Origin: Austropuccinia psidii
Taxonomy: Eukaryota; Basidiomycota; Pucciniomycetes; Pucciniales; Sphaerophragmiaceae
DNA length: 64,000 nucleotides
Assembly: GCA_023105745.1 (NCBI GenBank)
Contig: JALGQZ010000009.1
Coordinates: 7,129,937 to 7,193,936 of the forward strand
Reading direction: 5' to 3'
Part shown: positions 1 through 9,949 of the stretch, in pieces
How the letters are laid out: each line of letters starts with the position of its first letter
Numbering within the stretch: the stretch's first letter is position 1
Made by a program: the position numbers and the translations under genes
The notes under the pieces: generated by a model
Told to the model about the DNA's origin: nothing
The model's database searches: none
What the model saw: only the letters and a program-made list of their open reading frames with translations

Positions 1-111
1 TTTTGATCTAGTTTGGCTCAGATACATGTGTTTGTGGTATCTTAGCTTTACCATTGGTTTATGGTATTTGGCTGTCATGCTTGTCCTCTGGCTTTGAGTC
101 ACAGGCTGACA
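1..111 (-). repeat. 3' LTR of family A copy 1 (first 111 bp only)
   Basis: The LTR begins on the minus strand with TGTCAGCCTGTGACTC at position 111. It matches the starts of the LTRs at 9066 (minus) and 50181 (plus). The rest lies outside the window. Confidence 0.93.
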
Positions 112-113
112 TA

Positions 114-130
114 CCCTCCTTCCAAAAAAG
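114..130 (-). other. Polypurine tract of family A copy 1
   Basis: A minus-strand run of A and G (CTTTTTTGGAAGGAGGG when the flanking T run is included) lies two bases before the LTR start TGTCAG. This is the usual place for the plus-strand primer of an LTR retrotransposon. Confidence 0.8.
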
Positions 131-135
131 TCACA

Positions 136-765
136 TCATTGATGAGAAAGCTCAGTCCTCCTAGAGACCCTGAATCTCCTTAGATGAAGGTTCTCATCTG
201 GTATGGCATCCTCTTCCAACCATTTCTCTTTTCCTGATGTCTAGTTTTTAAATATGACCAAATACTGTCTTTGGTCTTCACCATTTAGTCTAATCTTCCT
301 GGCCTTGATGCTATTCTTCGCAGGTCCAGGGGAGTCTTCCACTTCCAATATGTCTTGTGGGGTGGTAGTCTTCTTTCTCCAGGGTAACTTGTCCTCTCCT
401 GTCTGGAAGTAAGGTTTGACCAGACTTGCTGGGAGGAATGGGAGTTTCCTAGAGACTTTCTCTGTGAGTCTAACCTCCACTGCGTTCTTCCCTGTAAATT
501 TAATTATAGTGAAGGGCCCCAAAAATGAATCTCTCATTTTCTTTGGTACCTTGAGATTATTCAATTTGGGTGTAGACACTAACACCTGGTCCCTTTCTTT
601 GAAGTCTGGTTCCATATGTGTCTTGTCATACCTCTGCTTATTGTATTCTTTAGCCTCAGCTATGCACTTAGCAGCTGTGTCACAAGCTCTATTCCACATA
701 TTATGGAAGTTCTTGGCTTTGGGGCTGCTAGTTAAAATATTTCTCTTCACGTGATCCACAGGCAA
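136..765 (-). pseudogene. Family A copy 1: integrase C-terminus with chromodomain-like tail
   Basis: This is the end of pol. The frame reads from 765 to a TAG at 241-243, and the same frame continues beyond that TAG for 34 codons to a TGA at 136-138, just before the polypurine tract. The upstream part carries the integrase C-terminal segment (GPFTII, then PASLVKPY). After an acidic linker (EVEDSPGP) comes a basic, hydrophobic module (RKIRLNGEDQRQYLVIFKN), which continues past the TAG as KEKWLEEDAIPDENLHLRRF. The module resembles the chromodomain-like tail of chromoviruses, which directs integration to particular chromatin. A single nonsense codon in the middle of the module is the visible lesion. 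The chromodomain call rests on pattern recognition and has not been tested against a profile. Confidence 0.8.
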
Positions 766-1400
766 TAAGGGGTTTCACCCTTTTTCTACCAGTGAGGGTG
801 ATTTCCCTGTGGTAGAGTTCTGGCTTGTGTTGTAGGCCAGGTGGACTTCTGGCAGAAATATAACCCAGTCATGGGTATATCCTCCATGTTACTTATATTC
901 CATTCCATATGCACAGAGTGTGTTAATGATGTCCTGCATTGTTTGGATCATCCTTTCAGCTAAACCATCTGTCTGTGCATGGTAAGCTGTACAAAATGCA
1001 GGTTTTTACCCAGCAGGTCATGGAGGTTGGTCCAAAATTCTGATGTGAATTTGGGGTCCCTATCACTAATTATGATTTTTGGGACTTCACATGTGGCTAT
1101 GATGTTCTTCAAAAATAACAAAGATGTATCCATTGCTGTGTCCTCCTTATGACATGGAAAGCACATAAAACTTTTGCTATACCTATGAACTATGACTAGG
1201 AAGGCAGTGAAATTTACTTTGCCTCCTGCAAAAATTCCTGTGACCCAGTCCATATTAATGGTTTCCCGTGGGTGTTTGGGTTCTTCTATGTGTTGAAGTA
1301 GCCCATATTCTTTCCCATGTTTTCTGTTTGACTTTTAGCATCTTTCATAAGTGTTGATATATTAAATCAACTCTTGCTCACATTTGGGAAACCCAGCTGT
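766..1400 (-). pseudogene. Family A copy 1: integrase catalytic core, broken
   Basis: The best-preserved stretch is 1253-960, which reads [12 protein letters not shown] at its start and [14 protein letters not shown] further on. These contain the first two catalytic Asp residues of the DDE integrase core. The frame is lost just before the third catalytic residue: the expected tract [13 protein letters not shown] is scrambled into QLTMHRQMV and a stop. Remains of the H2C2 zinc-binding region lie at about 1260-1400. Integrase inserts the cDNA copy into the genome, and this one is inactive. Confidence 0.85.
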
Positions 1401-1655
1401 GCTTGCTACCCTTTCCTTGTTCCTGTCTCCACTCATGTGTCCCATATGGGGGCAGTCATGACATTCCTTCCTGATCAGGGATATATGGTCCCTGTCCACA
1501 ACTATGAGGTCACTTGTTTGCTTCTCTCTGTGATAGATGTGTCAATATATAAGGAAAAACTTTCTATGGTTATAGTCCCTCAACCAGGGTTCCTCTAACT
1601 GGGATTTGAGCTCTGGGATCCTGTATTTCTTTTAAAGGAGTTTCAACAATATGCC

Positions 1656-2300
1656 TCACTGTTTGTGTTTGGCAGAAGTCTTCATTGCTGCACTGAATAA
1701 CCCATTGTGTAGTTCTGAGGAACCTATCCCCAATATGGGAGTTTCTGTTCCTTCTGATTCAGTGTCTTCACTGTCTGGGGTACCACATTCTGGTGCCCAT
1801 TCAGAAAGTCTGAAGTTTTTCCTCCTGTCTATTTCCAAGAAATGGATAGGGATCTTTGTTGCTACTTCAGGGTCATAATCTGGGTTGCTCTTGACATTAT
1901 CCAGTGGCCATCTTCTGAGGCCATCTGCATTGGTGTGGATTTTTCCTTCTTTGTATATGATGGTCATGTTACCTCTTTACTCTTGGATGGCTATTTGCCA
2001 CCTCAAAATGTGTCTATTAGTAGTCTTCACATTAAGTAAAGACTTGAGTGCTGTGAAGTCTGTATAGACTTCAAAGACTGCACCCTCCAGATAATAATTG
2101 AGTTTCTCTAGTTTCCAGACTAGGCATAACCATTCAGTCTGTGTTGCCCCATACCTAGCTTCTGAATCTTTCAGTTTCCTGGAGATGTATAATATTACCT
2201 CTTCCCTTGGTTCACCATCCGCAATTTGTCTTTCGTGTAGGGCTGCTCCTAATCCTTGACTGAAGGCTGCATCTATGTACAACTTGAATGGTATTTCCAA
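1656..2300 (-). pseudogene. Family A copy 1: RNase H domain and linker to integrase
   Basis: Two frames, 2300-1977 and 1967-1656, carry a Ty3/Gypsy RNase H. KLYIDAAFSQGLGAAL holds the first catalytic Asp. ATQTEWLCLVWKLEKLNYYL is the helix that normally carries Glu in ECLCLVW (here EW for EC). EVYTDFTALKSLL holds the next Asp, and HTNADGLRRWP is the C-terminal Asp motif. A short gap with a stop separates the two frames. The domain degrades the RNA strand during reverse transcription. After it comes a linker rich in Glu and Ser that leads to the integrase zinc-binding region. Confidence 0.87.
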
Positions 2301-3360
2301 GTCAGGGAGTATCAGGACAGGTGCATTAGTGAGTTCATGTTTGATCCTCTCATATGCATCTCTCCTTTCCTTTGTAATTTCAAAAACTACATCTTTTGAA
2401 TAGAATTTGTATAGACTACTAGTTATGTGAGCAAAAACATTTTGATGTGGTTTCTGTAGTAACTAGCAAACCCAAGGAAAGATTTCTTCTCCTAGATGTT
2501 GTTTGGTACTGGCTTTTGCAGTACTTCTGCTACTTTAGTTTGGTCTATGGACAGTTCAAGGCTTGAGACTTTATGTCCTAGTGCCAGTAATTCTTGTTGG
2601 CCAAAATTGCACTTATTAAGTGAAAGTTTCAGATTAATGGGTGTGCATTTACTTAGTACTCTGTCTATGTACTGCACATGGTCTTCCTATGTTTTTGAGT
2701 GTATAATGATGTCATCAATCTATACTACCATCCAGCCTCCTGATATTTCTTCATGAATTATTGTGTCCATCATCCTTTGGAAGTGGGCTGGTGCAATTTT
2801 GATGCAAATGGAATCCTGGTGTACTCATATTTACCCATATGGCATATAATTCTGAGTATCTTCATGGAGCTTGGTTTAACTCCATTCTGGTGGAAAACTT
2901 TCATAAAATCCATCTTCTTTATGTATTTTGCTTTTGCCAGTTTATCTAGGGCATGAGGTTTTCTTGGTATGGGGTACCTATCAGCTTTTGTGTAGTTATT
3001 TAGGGCTCTGAAATCCCCACAAAACCTAGATTTTCCATCATGCCAGGTGGTAAGGACAAGAGTGGTGAGTTCCTCTATTTTATTATGTGCTATCTTCCTG
3101 TTGAAATCCATTTATACAAGTTTGTTGATGTGTTTGTCAATTTATTTCCTAGTTTCCAGGCTTTCTGGATGTTGAAGTCGTCTCAGCATGGGTGGATAAG
3201 GTCTTTCCACATCTAGATATAAATCTATATCATGGCCTCTGATTTTTCCCAAAGGTTTTTCACCAATGGAAAATGCTGGTTTATTTTTCCTCAGCATTTT
3301 ATGTAAACTAAGTCTTTTTACTGGTGAGTCTGGTCCTGAATTGTCCCTCTCTGAATTCAT
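2301..3360 (-). pseudogene. Family A copy 1: reverse transcriptase, broken at YIDD
   Basis: Fragments in order on the minus strand are the N-terminal part (3360-3142, with GKIRGHDIDLYLDVERPYPPM), fingers and palm (3111-2770, with CGDFRALNNYTKADRYPIP), and thumb (2677-2492, KCNFGQQELLALGHKVS). Near 2720 the catalytic box reads stop-IDD because the Tyr codon has become TAG. Several frameshifts separate the fragments. The younger copy (FRALN at about 55537, YIDD at 55831) gives the intact order for comparison. Confidence 0.88.
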
Positions 3361-3366
3361 TCAGTA

Positions 3367-3760
3367 ATTCTTATAGATGGTCATGGGTGGACATCTGGTA
3401 TATGTCAAATGAAAATTTCTTTTCCTTGTTTTTACCTATGGTAATGTGCCTTTTCTTACTGTTTTAAATATCAATTCCATACATCCTCTGGTAATCTGTT
3501 CCCAATAAGAATCCTTGTATGTGGGCATCTTCAAGCACAAACAACTCTGGGTTGAGTCTCATATTACCTTTCCTATGGGGTAAAATCATCTCTTTGATAC
3601 TTGTTCCAATGGATATCATCTTTCCTGATGCACTTTGAATTTTTTTTCCTTGGCTGGCAAGAGCTACTTCTCCTAATTTGGGAAGTGGTTATACAGATAA
3701 TCTTTGGCCACTATTGAGAAGTGTGAACCACTGTCAATGATCAATGGATGTTGAGCATTC
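3367..3760 (-). pseudogene. Family A copy 1: aspartic protease region
   Basis: The expected position of the protease lies between the gag fragment ending at 3760 and the RT fragment starting at 3360. Translated pieces match the younger copy at 54760-55150: a sequence resembling GFLLGTDYQRMYGIDI is readable at about 3470-3520, and the active-site neighbourhood lies near 3740. No long frame survives. Proteases of this kind cleave the Gag-Pol polyprotein. Confidence 0.6.
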
Positions 3761-4900
3761 TAAATACAAAAAGTCATCTTTGTGGCTGTCCCATGCATAT
3801 ATTCCAGTACCTTAGTTGGTGTAACTAGGACTTTTTGTGCATGTTGTGTGTGTTTACCCAAGTTTTTGTTTGAAGTATCTTGTGGCATGCCTGCCTCTAA
3901 CTGCATTTCCTGAATTTCAAGTTGTGTTTCTACTTGGTACTCCACTAGAAATTCTTCTCTTTGCTCTTGGAAATTCTCAGATTGTTCTCTGATGGAATCA
4001 CCCATAGAGTCTGATTCAGAATCCTCTACTGGGGATTCCTCCTGTGGGACTTGCTCAATGGAATACACTTTTTTCTTTGCCTTTGGACAGTTATTGGCAT
4101 AGTGGTCTGTTGAACCACAATTGTGACAAGTATTTTTATTCTTGGTCAATTCTGCATTTTTTCCTTTGGGTTTGTCTTTGGAGCTCACCCTGAAAGATTG
4201 TTTGTCTTTGAAAGTACTGCTTTTAAATTGAGAATATTTCCCCATGTTTGTTCTTTTCCACAAATCTTCTAAGGTATTTGCAATGTCATCTAGAGTGCAA
4301 CTTTGGTTGCATCTGCATTTTACTTTTTTCTCTAGTTCCCCTGTTATTTGTGTCAGGAGTTTTTGATTCCTCATCTGAATATTCATTTGAGGATCAATGC
4401 CGTTAAGTCTTTTGGACTTTCTAAGACACCACTCATATGTATCTTTTTCCACAGAGTACTTGTAATTTTCAAATGACATAGTCTTTTTCCATATCCAAGT
4501 ACCAGTGCTGTTCTTTTGGATTATCTGACTCTCCCACCATGGCCAGCTTCTTCTGCCATGGATTTCTTTGATTTCTGTGTACCATATACTAGCATGACCT
4601 TTAAATGCTGTATTTAATCTAGCAGTAATACAGTAATATTGTATGCTTGGTACTTCTATGAAGAGTCCATAAATATAATAAATGAGTTTTATGCGATCAT
4701 ATTCTCATATAACAAACAATTTGGGCCAACTTGAGGCCTGTGGAAGCTTTTTAAAGGCTCCCATGTCAGAATGAGGCATATTATCTCCATCTTGGTATTG
4801 AGATGGAGATCTTGCCTTATTCACCAATAGGGAATCTGGTTTTATGCCTTCTTGCAGGTATGGATCATCAAAAGCATGGCCTTGTGGTTGGGCCTTCATA
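3760..4900 (-). pseudogene. Family A copy 1: gag with CCHC zinc knuckle
   Basis: The frame at 4479-3760 carries the nucleocapsid knuckle CHNCGSTDHYANNC, followed by a Lys patch and acidic Ser/Glu-rich sequence. A further piece at 4899-4705 (ending ASSWPK) matches the region before the gag core. This piece reads SPSQYQDGDNM through the point where the younger copy has a frameshift. It shows that gag and pol belong to one frame in this family and that the break at about 53750 in the younger copy is a mutation. The zone between 4480 and 4700 is out of frame. Confidence 0.85.
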
Positions 4901-5730
4901 TTTTGGTAGACATTAAACAGTTTGTTTATTTCCTGATCCAGACAATACCTGTCCCTTTTGCAGTGGTGTTGCTCTTAAAAGACTTGGTTCAGTCTTTTAT
5001 TGGTTTCTTCAGAGGCTTCTCTCAATTGAAAATAGCTCCCTTGGATGGCTTTAAGGGTAGCCTCTTTTCAGATTGTATTTCTTTGGAATATTACATTCAA
5101 TCTCTTGAAGTCATCAAGTTTTATTGATTTTTCACTGCAAATTGGGACATTTGTAACCAAACCTTATCGCTATTCAAGTTACTATCAGGTTTAACAACAT
5201 CATTTTCAGTCTGAGTGGGGGTAATATTTCTATTAGTGAAGGTACTTATTCTAGAAGTATATACATCTATTTCTGGCTATTGTGTACTTCTTTAACCAAG
5301 TTCAATAGCTTCTGGAGCGTTGGGTCTGAATCTCTCTGCCTTTGGTTGAAGGAGGTCTTGTTTTTGCCTTTGTATCCTTGTCTCCTCCTGGAATCTACCT
5401 GGGATTGTGAATAATAATGACTCTTGGAAGCTGAGCTGCTGGTGTCTGAATGGTTTGAAGCTAATGGAGAGCTGGGTTTCTCTACTCCTTTTGAGCCTGG
5501 AGGATTAACAGTAGGACCTGTCTGGTTCAGCTGTTCTTCTATAGCTTGGATAGTGGCTTGATTCTCCCTTATCCTGGTTGCCCTCTCCTCCAGGATTCTG
5601 AACTGCCTGGTGGGATTCCATCCTTTGGTGATTACCATAGAGTCTTTGAAGGATATCTCTTTGAGAAATATCTTCTGGCAACTTGCCCCAAGTTCTTCCC
5701 AGTGTGATTCTTGGTTTCACCTCTTGTTGT
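4901..5730 (-). pseudogene. Family A copy 1: gag N-terminal region with overlapping +1 frame
   Basis: Two overlapping frames both match the younger copy. 5720-5505 reads the gag-pol frame (KLPEDISQRDILQ ... GESSHYPSYRRT). 5638-5267 reads the +1 frame (VITKGWNPTRQFRILEERATRIRENQ..., then SRRRQGYKGKNK, ending KEVHNSQK) with its stop codon conserved. Over the 43 residues readable in both copies I count 5 differences in the +1 frame and 14 in the gag-pol frame, which suggests that the +1 product was under stronger selection. Confidence 0.75.
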
Positions 5731-6119
5731 CCATGCTACATTGGAAATTATCTTTGAGGATTTGTTGGAGGTTAATAAATTGATGCATATCTTTCCAGTC
5801 CTCTTGTTTGAGGCTTCTGTTGAATTGGAAGGTGAATTGCAGAGTGGGTATGATCTCCCTCAGTGTCTTTCCATTCACCACTGTGTCTGAGGTGTCCTCT
5901 TCCAGGTCTTCTGGTTCTGGACAAGCCTTCTCTTTCTTATGGCTGGTTCCTGAGGTGTACAGGTTACATATCAGTGTTGAAAAGCAGTCAATGACTTAAT
6001 GTTCTTAGATTATTTACCTTTGAATGTGCCTTGTACAAATTTATTGTCTACTGATTTTGGCAATTTGCCTTTAGAGGTTACAAGTCGGTGAATTTTTGTA
6101 ATCTTCCCTGTAAAAGTGG

Positions 6120-6319
6120 TTAAGGTGGGTTTACCTTGTATTGAGTCAGAGATTTGTGGTTTTCTACTCCTCTGGGTGGCAATTGGTATCCACTTCTCTG
6201 CTGTAATGAGGATTTCACTGTTCCTCTTTCCTTTTCCCTTGCTGCTTTCTGGTTCTTAAGGTAACACAGGGATTTTTTGCCTTGTGGTTGGGTTTCAAAT
6301 GGTATGAAGTTTTCTTCCA
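6120..6319 (-). pseudogene. Family A copy 1: leader ORF (spliced start)
   Basis: The frame directly after the predicted splice acceptor reads EENFIPFETQPQGKK..., matching EENFIPLETQSQAN in the younger copy (52214-52560). It has no upstream ATG in the genomic sequence, but joining it to the exon ending in A at 6884 would give ATG GAA GAA. It ends early at 6120, whereas the younger copy runs to 115 codons. Function unknown. Confidence 0.6.
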
Positions 6320-6883
6320 CTGAATCAAAGAGAAAAAGGGCTTATGTAATTTAAGACTCCTTAAAATGTTGTTTGCACATCTAAGAATTCCCTCTGGGAA
6401 CTCCATTTCTATATTATACTGTTGTATTATGATGGTGTAATTGAAATTCTCAATTAAACATCAAAAAGACAGATTTGTGGGTTTCAGGTACATTGTTCTT
6501 ATACCAGTATCTCACAGATTAACTTGTACTTAACAAGTGTAATCTCAGAAGTGGTTAGGTAATGGGCATTTTAAATTATCAATATGCCCAACCATGCCTC
6601 TAATAGTGTTATTTACAGTAAGAAAGGTGTTCTTTTTAATTAAAAAGAACTTTATCTATGGCTTTTTTAAGTGTTTTAATATGCAAAACACTCCAAAAAT
6701 AATTATTATGGAGATTAAATGATAATCAACCATTTGAATAAACAATAAAAAACACAGTGGTATATGATTATATACCACTCAAAAAGAAAATAAGACATGT
6801 TTTATATCATTTTTTGAATACTTTTATGCCCAAAAAGACAAACAATAATGTCATAAAGTAAGAATATAAGGGAAAAAACTCAC
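6320..6883 (-). other. Predicted intron in the family A leader, copy 1
   Basis: On the minus strand A|GTGAGT at 6884/6883 and TTTGATTCAG|TGG at 6320/6319 bound a 564-nt interval. The younger copy has the same donor and acceptor 549 nt apart (51665-52213). The interval holds no ORF. Confidence 0.55.
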
Positions 6884-6923
6884 TCTTTTATGAAAAAAGG
6901 TCCAAAAAGCTTAATAAAAAAAA

Positions 6924-6937
6924 TGGCCAGGCCCCCA
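6924..6937 (-). other. Primer-binding site of family A copy 1
   Basis: TGGGGGCCTGGCC follows the LTR fragment end after a few T residues. The 14-nt core (with G at the last position) is identical in the younger A copy (51622-51635) and in family B (58105-58118). Confidence 0.65.
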
Positions 6938-6940
6938 AAA

Positions 6941-7627
6941 TATAAGGCTGTGTCTATGAAGAGGTGATGATAAAAGTATTTACAGCCTTTACTATGACTG
7001 TAACATGGATAATGATGATAAAAAAATGTTTCACTTAAAATAAAAAGGCTATACTAAAAGGATTTTGGTGGTCGTGAGCACTGTTGAAAGCCCTGAGTGC
7101 AGATTTTTCACGTCAATTATTATAATAAAAGACTACAATGATTAAGGTTATAATTCTACCTGGTTATTTCCAAGAGTATAACAGTTTTGGACAGCTGTAC
7201 TACATATGAACTCAAGAGAAGGATGAGAAAATCTTTTCTGGTGAAGAAAAGGCCTCCTTTTATGTTAAAATGGGGTGGAATGGCCCTCTAGACTATTCAC
7301 ATAGAGGAAGTGAAGAGTTTATCACTTTGGAGTACTGGATTGTGGCTTCCACAAAGCCTTTATACACCTTATTGGGCTCAGATGGGGTTTTGAAACCGCA
7401 TCTGGGCAGTTTGCACCAATACAGGGTAAAATATTTCATCTGGGGACCACACAGCCCTCTTCTGATGTGTATTATGTGTACAATTCTGTAAAGAACCTGT
7501 ATGGGACCCCATTATTGAAGTATAATTATGCTTCTTTGTCTGTTTGACACCTGATAATCATTTTTCTGGAATATTATCCCACAGAAAAGGTGTATTAACC
7601 CAGTTGTCTGATTTTAACCTTAAAAAT
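6941..7627 (-). repeat. Extra, 5'-truncated family A LTR fragment
   Basis: It corresponds to about the last half of the LTR (from about LTR position 710 to the end). It joins directly to the 3' end of the complete LTR at 7628 and to the primer-binding site on its other side. It differs from the neighbouring complete LTR at many positions, so it is an older or distinct copy and not a recent tandem duplication. Confidence 0.82.
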
Positions 7628-9066
7628 TGTCAGGTTGAGTCTATGTAGAAGTAGTAATTAGGCTATTTGCAACGTTCACTGTGACTGTGACATGTGATAA
7701 TAGATTAAAAAATAAAGGTCTTGATTTATAATAAGGATTCAAAATAAGATCTAAAGGGCTTTACTTTTATAAAATAGTGTTGGTGAGCGCTGTTGAAAGT
7801 CCTGGGTGCAGCTTTACCTGTTGGATGACAAAAATAAAGACTACAATAATTAATATTAAAATTATACCTGTTTATTTTCCAAGGGTATAACTGTTTTTAA
7901 CAGTTGTAATACATAGGAATTTAAGAGCAGGATGTGGAAAGCTTTTCTGGCTCTGAAAAGCCCTCCTTTTATCCTGAAATGGGGTGGAAAGGCTGCTAGA
8001 CCTTTCCACATAGAGGAAGTGAAGATTCCTTCACTCTCTGAGACAGGCTTGTGGTTTGCAAACTCCTGTATAGCCTGTATTGGGCTCAGATGTCGTTTTG
8101 AAACCACATCTGGGCAGTTTTCACCAATACAGGGTGAGGAGTTTCATCTGGGCACCACATAGCCTTCTTCTGACGTGTATGATGTTTACAATGCTGTACA
8201 GACACTGTATGGGACCCCAGTATTGACTTAATTATGAGGTATTGAGGTATGAACATCCTTCTTTGTCTGTTTAACACATCATAATCATGGTTATGGGATA
8301 TTACCCCATGGTAAGGCTGTATTGGCCAGAATGTTGGATTTTCACCTTAAAACAGCCATAACTTTGTCAGTTATGGAGATATCAACCTCAAAAATGTTTC
8401 AGTGTGTGTCCCTGTATGTTGTATACACAATGTAACCTTATTTGATATGGTTATCATTAAAGTTGGCAAAGGTATCCCATGTACAAGATATTTTGTACAT
8501 ATGTGTGTTTTAGGTAAAAGCTGTATTGGGCTTGTTTGCCCCATACCTTTTGTTCTAGTTGAGATATGAGGAAATGTGTGACACAATCAGATAGCCCTGA
8601 TTGTGCTCTTTATAAAAAGACCCCACTTTAGGTATCTCACTCTAAAACTGTAGAAGTTGGATGAGAGGTGAATGTTTTGTTCACCCTTATTTGGCCTCAT
8701 TTTGGTCATAACTTCTGTAATACAGGTGCTACCTCAGTTTGGCTGGTACCATTGGATAGCCCTGACTTAGAGATTCATTTTTCATACCCATTTGATGGGG
8801 TTAAGCCTCTTACTCTGTCTTTCAGAGGAGAGGTGAAAATTAAGGTTTATGCTCAGCAACAACTTTGAGCAGGAATAACTTTGTTATTCTTTGTCCTATG
8901 ATTATGGGACTTGTATATTTGGAAAGGGGTGAGCTTCCCCTTTTGTTTGATACCTTTTGAGCTAACTTGGCTCAGCTCCATTTTTTGGTGGTATCTTGGC
9001 TATACCATTGGTTTATGGTATTTTGGCTGTCATTCTTATGCTCTGGTTTTGAGTCACAGGCTGACA
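7628..9066 (-). repeat. Complete 5' LTR of family A copy 1 (1,439 bp)
   Basis: It starts TGTCAGCCTGTGACTC at 9066 and ends CCTGACA at 7628. Its length matches the LTR at 50181-51618 (1,438 bp), with similarity along the whole length. The reading frame of the host family B protease is replaced by LTR translation exactly from 9066. Confidence 0.92.
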
Positions 9067-9949
9067 AACATTTTTTTACTTGTCTAAAGACAGTTATTTC
9101 TCTTTTTTCTGGAGGAAACACAAATTTTTTCCTTTTATTTTCTCCCATAGTGAAATACTGGTCTTTATGATTATTAATATTAATACCATAAATATTGATA
9201 TAATCAGTTCCAAGTATAAAATGTTGTGAAGTACAATTATTCATAACAACAAATTCAACTTTTAATCTGATACTTCCTGTAGAATGAGGGAATATCAATG
9301 CTGCTTCAAATATACCCAAGGGGTGCATATTTTGGCTGGCACTGCTTAATTTTATACCTTTAATTGGCATTAACTTGTCTTGCCAATTTGTATGAATCTT
9401 GTCAAGATTATCCTTTCCAACACAAGTAAAAAAAGCACCTGAAACAAGAAGTATATTGGCTTCTCTGTTGTTTATCACAAGATTAGTGATACAAGATGAT
9501 CCAGCTGTATAACCTTTACCTCTGGCTGGTTTAGTTGGCTGAATTTTGGCATCTTGCACATGTATGAGATCCATACATTCATCACTTTAGTGTTGTAAGT
9601 GAGTATGTACTTCTGTGACTTCAAAGGAAACACTAATATTTTCTATACTAAGTTCATCTGGTAATTCCGCTTCTTCATAAGGCTCAGAATCACTTTTATG
9701 TACAGAGACATCTTGTTCAATTTCTATCTCCTTGATTCTTGTCTTTTTAGGACAAGTAATAGCCAGATGAGATGTACTTCCACACTTGTCCCGTGTGAAG
9801 AGAGCCTTTTCCTGTGATTTATTGGGTTTTGGAATTGGTTTCCCACTGGTCTTGTTGTCCACTGGGGGTTTATACCAATTTCTACCACTTTTTGTTCTAG
9901 TAGTGATGTCCTCCATAGCATTGATATACTCTTCTGTAGAGCAAGGCAC
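9067..9949 (-). pseudogene. Family B copy 1: gag C-terminus and protease, truncated by insertion
   Basis: 9949-9587 carries the end of gag. The zinc knuckle is damaged: the younger copy has [14 protein letters not shown] at this site, whereas here the first Cys is missing ([15 protein letters not shown]). 9574-9067 is the protease, which should read LDSGAFFTC but here reads LVSGAFFTC, so the catalytic Asp is lost. It continues to [25 protein letters not shown] sequence and then breaks at the family A LTR. Residues after FRQVKKC at the extreme end are LTR translation. Confidence 0.88.

Larger units (their letters stand above)
1..9066 (-). mobile_element. Ty3/Gypsy family A, copy 1 (degraded, 3' end cut by window)
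   Basis: The order on the minus strand is 5' LTR (9066-7628), an extra LTR fragment (7627-6941), primer-binding site, leader with predicted intron, leader ORF, gag, protease, RT, RNase H, integrase, polypurine tract, and the start of the 3' LTR (111-1, running out of the window). Every coding segment matches the younger family A copy at 50181-55908, or is the expected continuation of it. Frameshifts and stops occur throughout, including a stop in place of the Tyr of the RT YIDD box, so this copy cannot encode a working polyprotein. It sits inside the protease-RT region of the family B element at 9067-14565, whose reading frame is broken exactly at 9066/9067. Confidence 0.93.
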
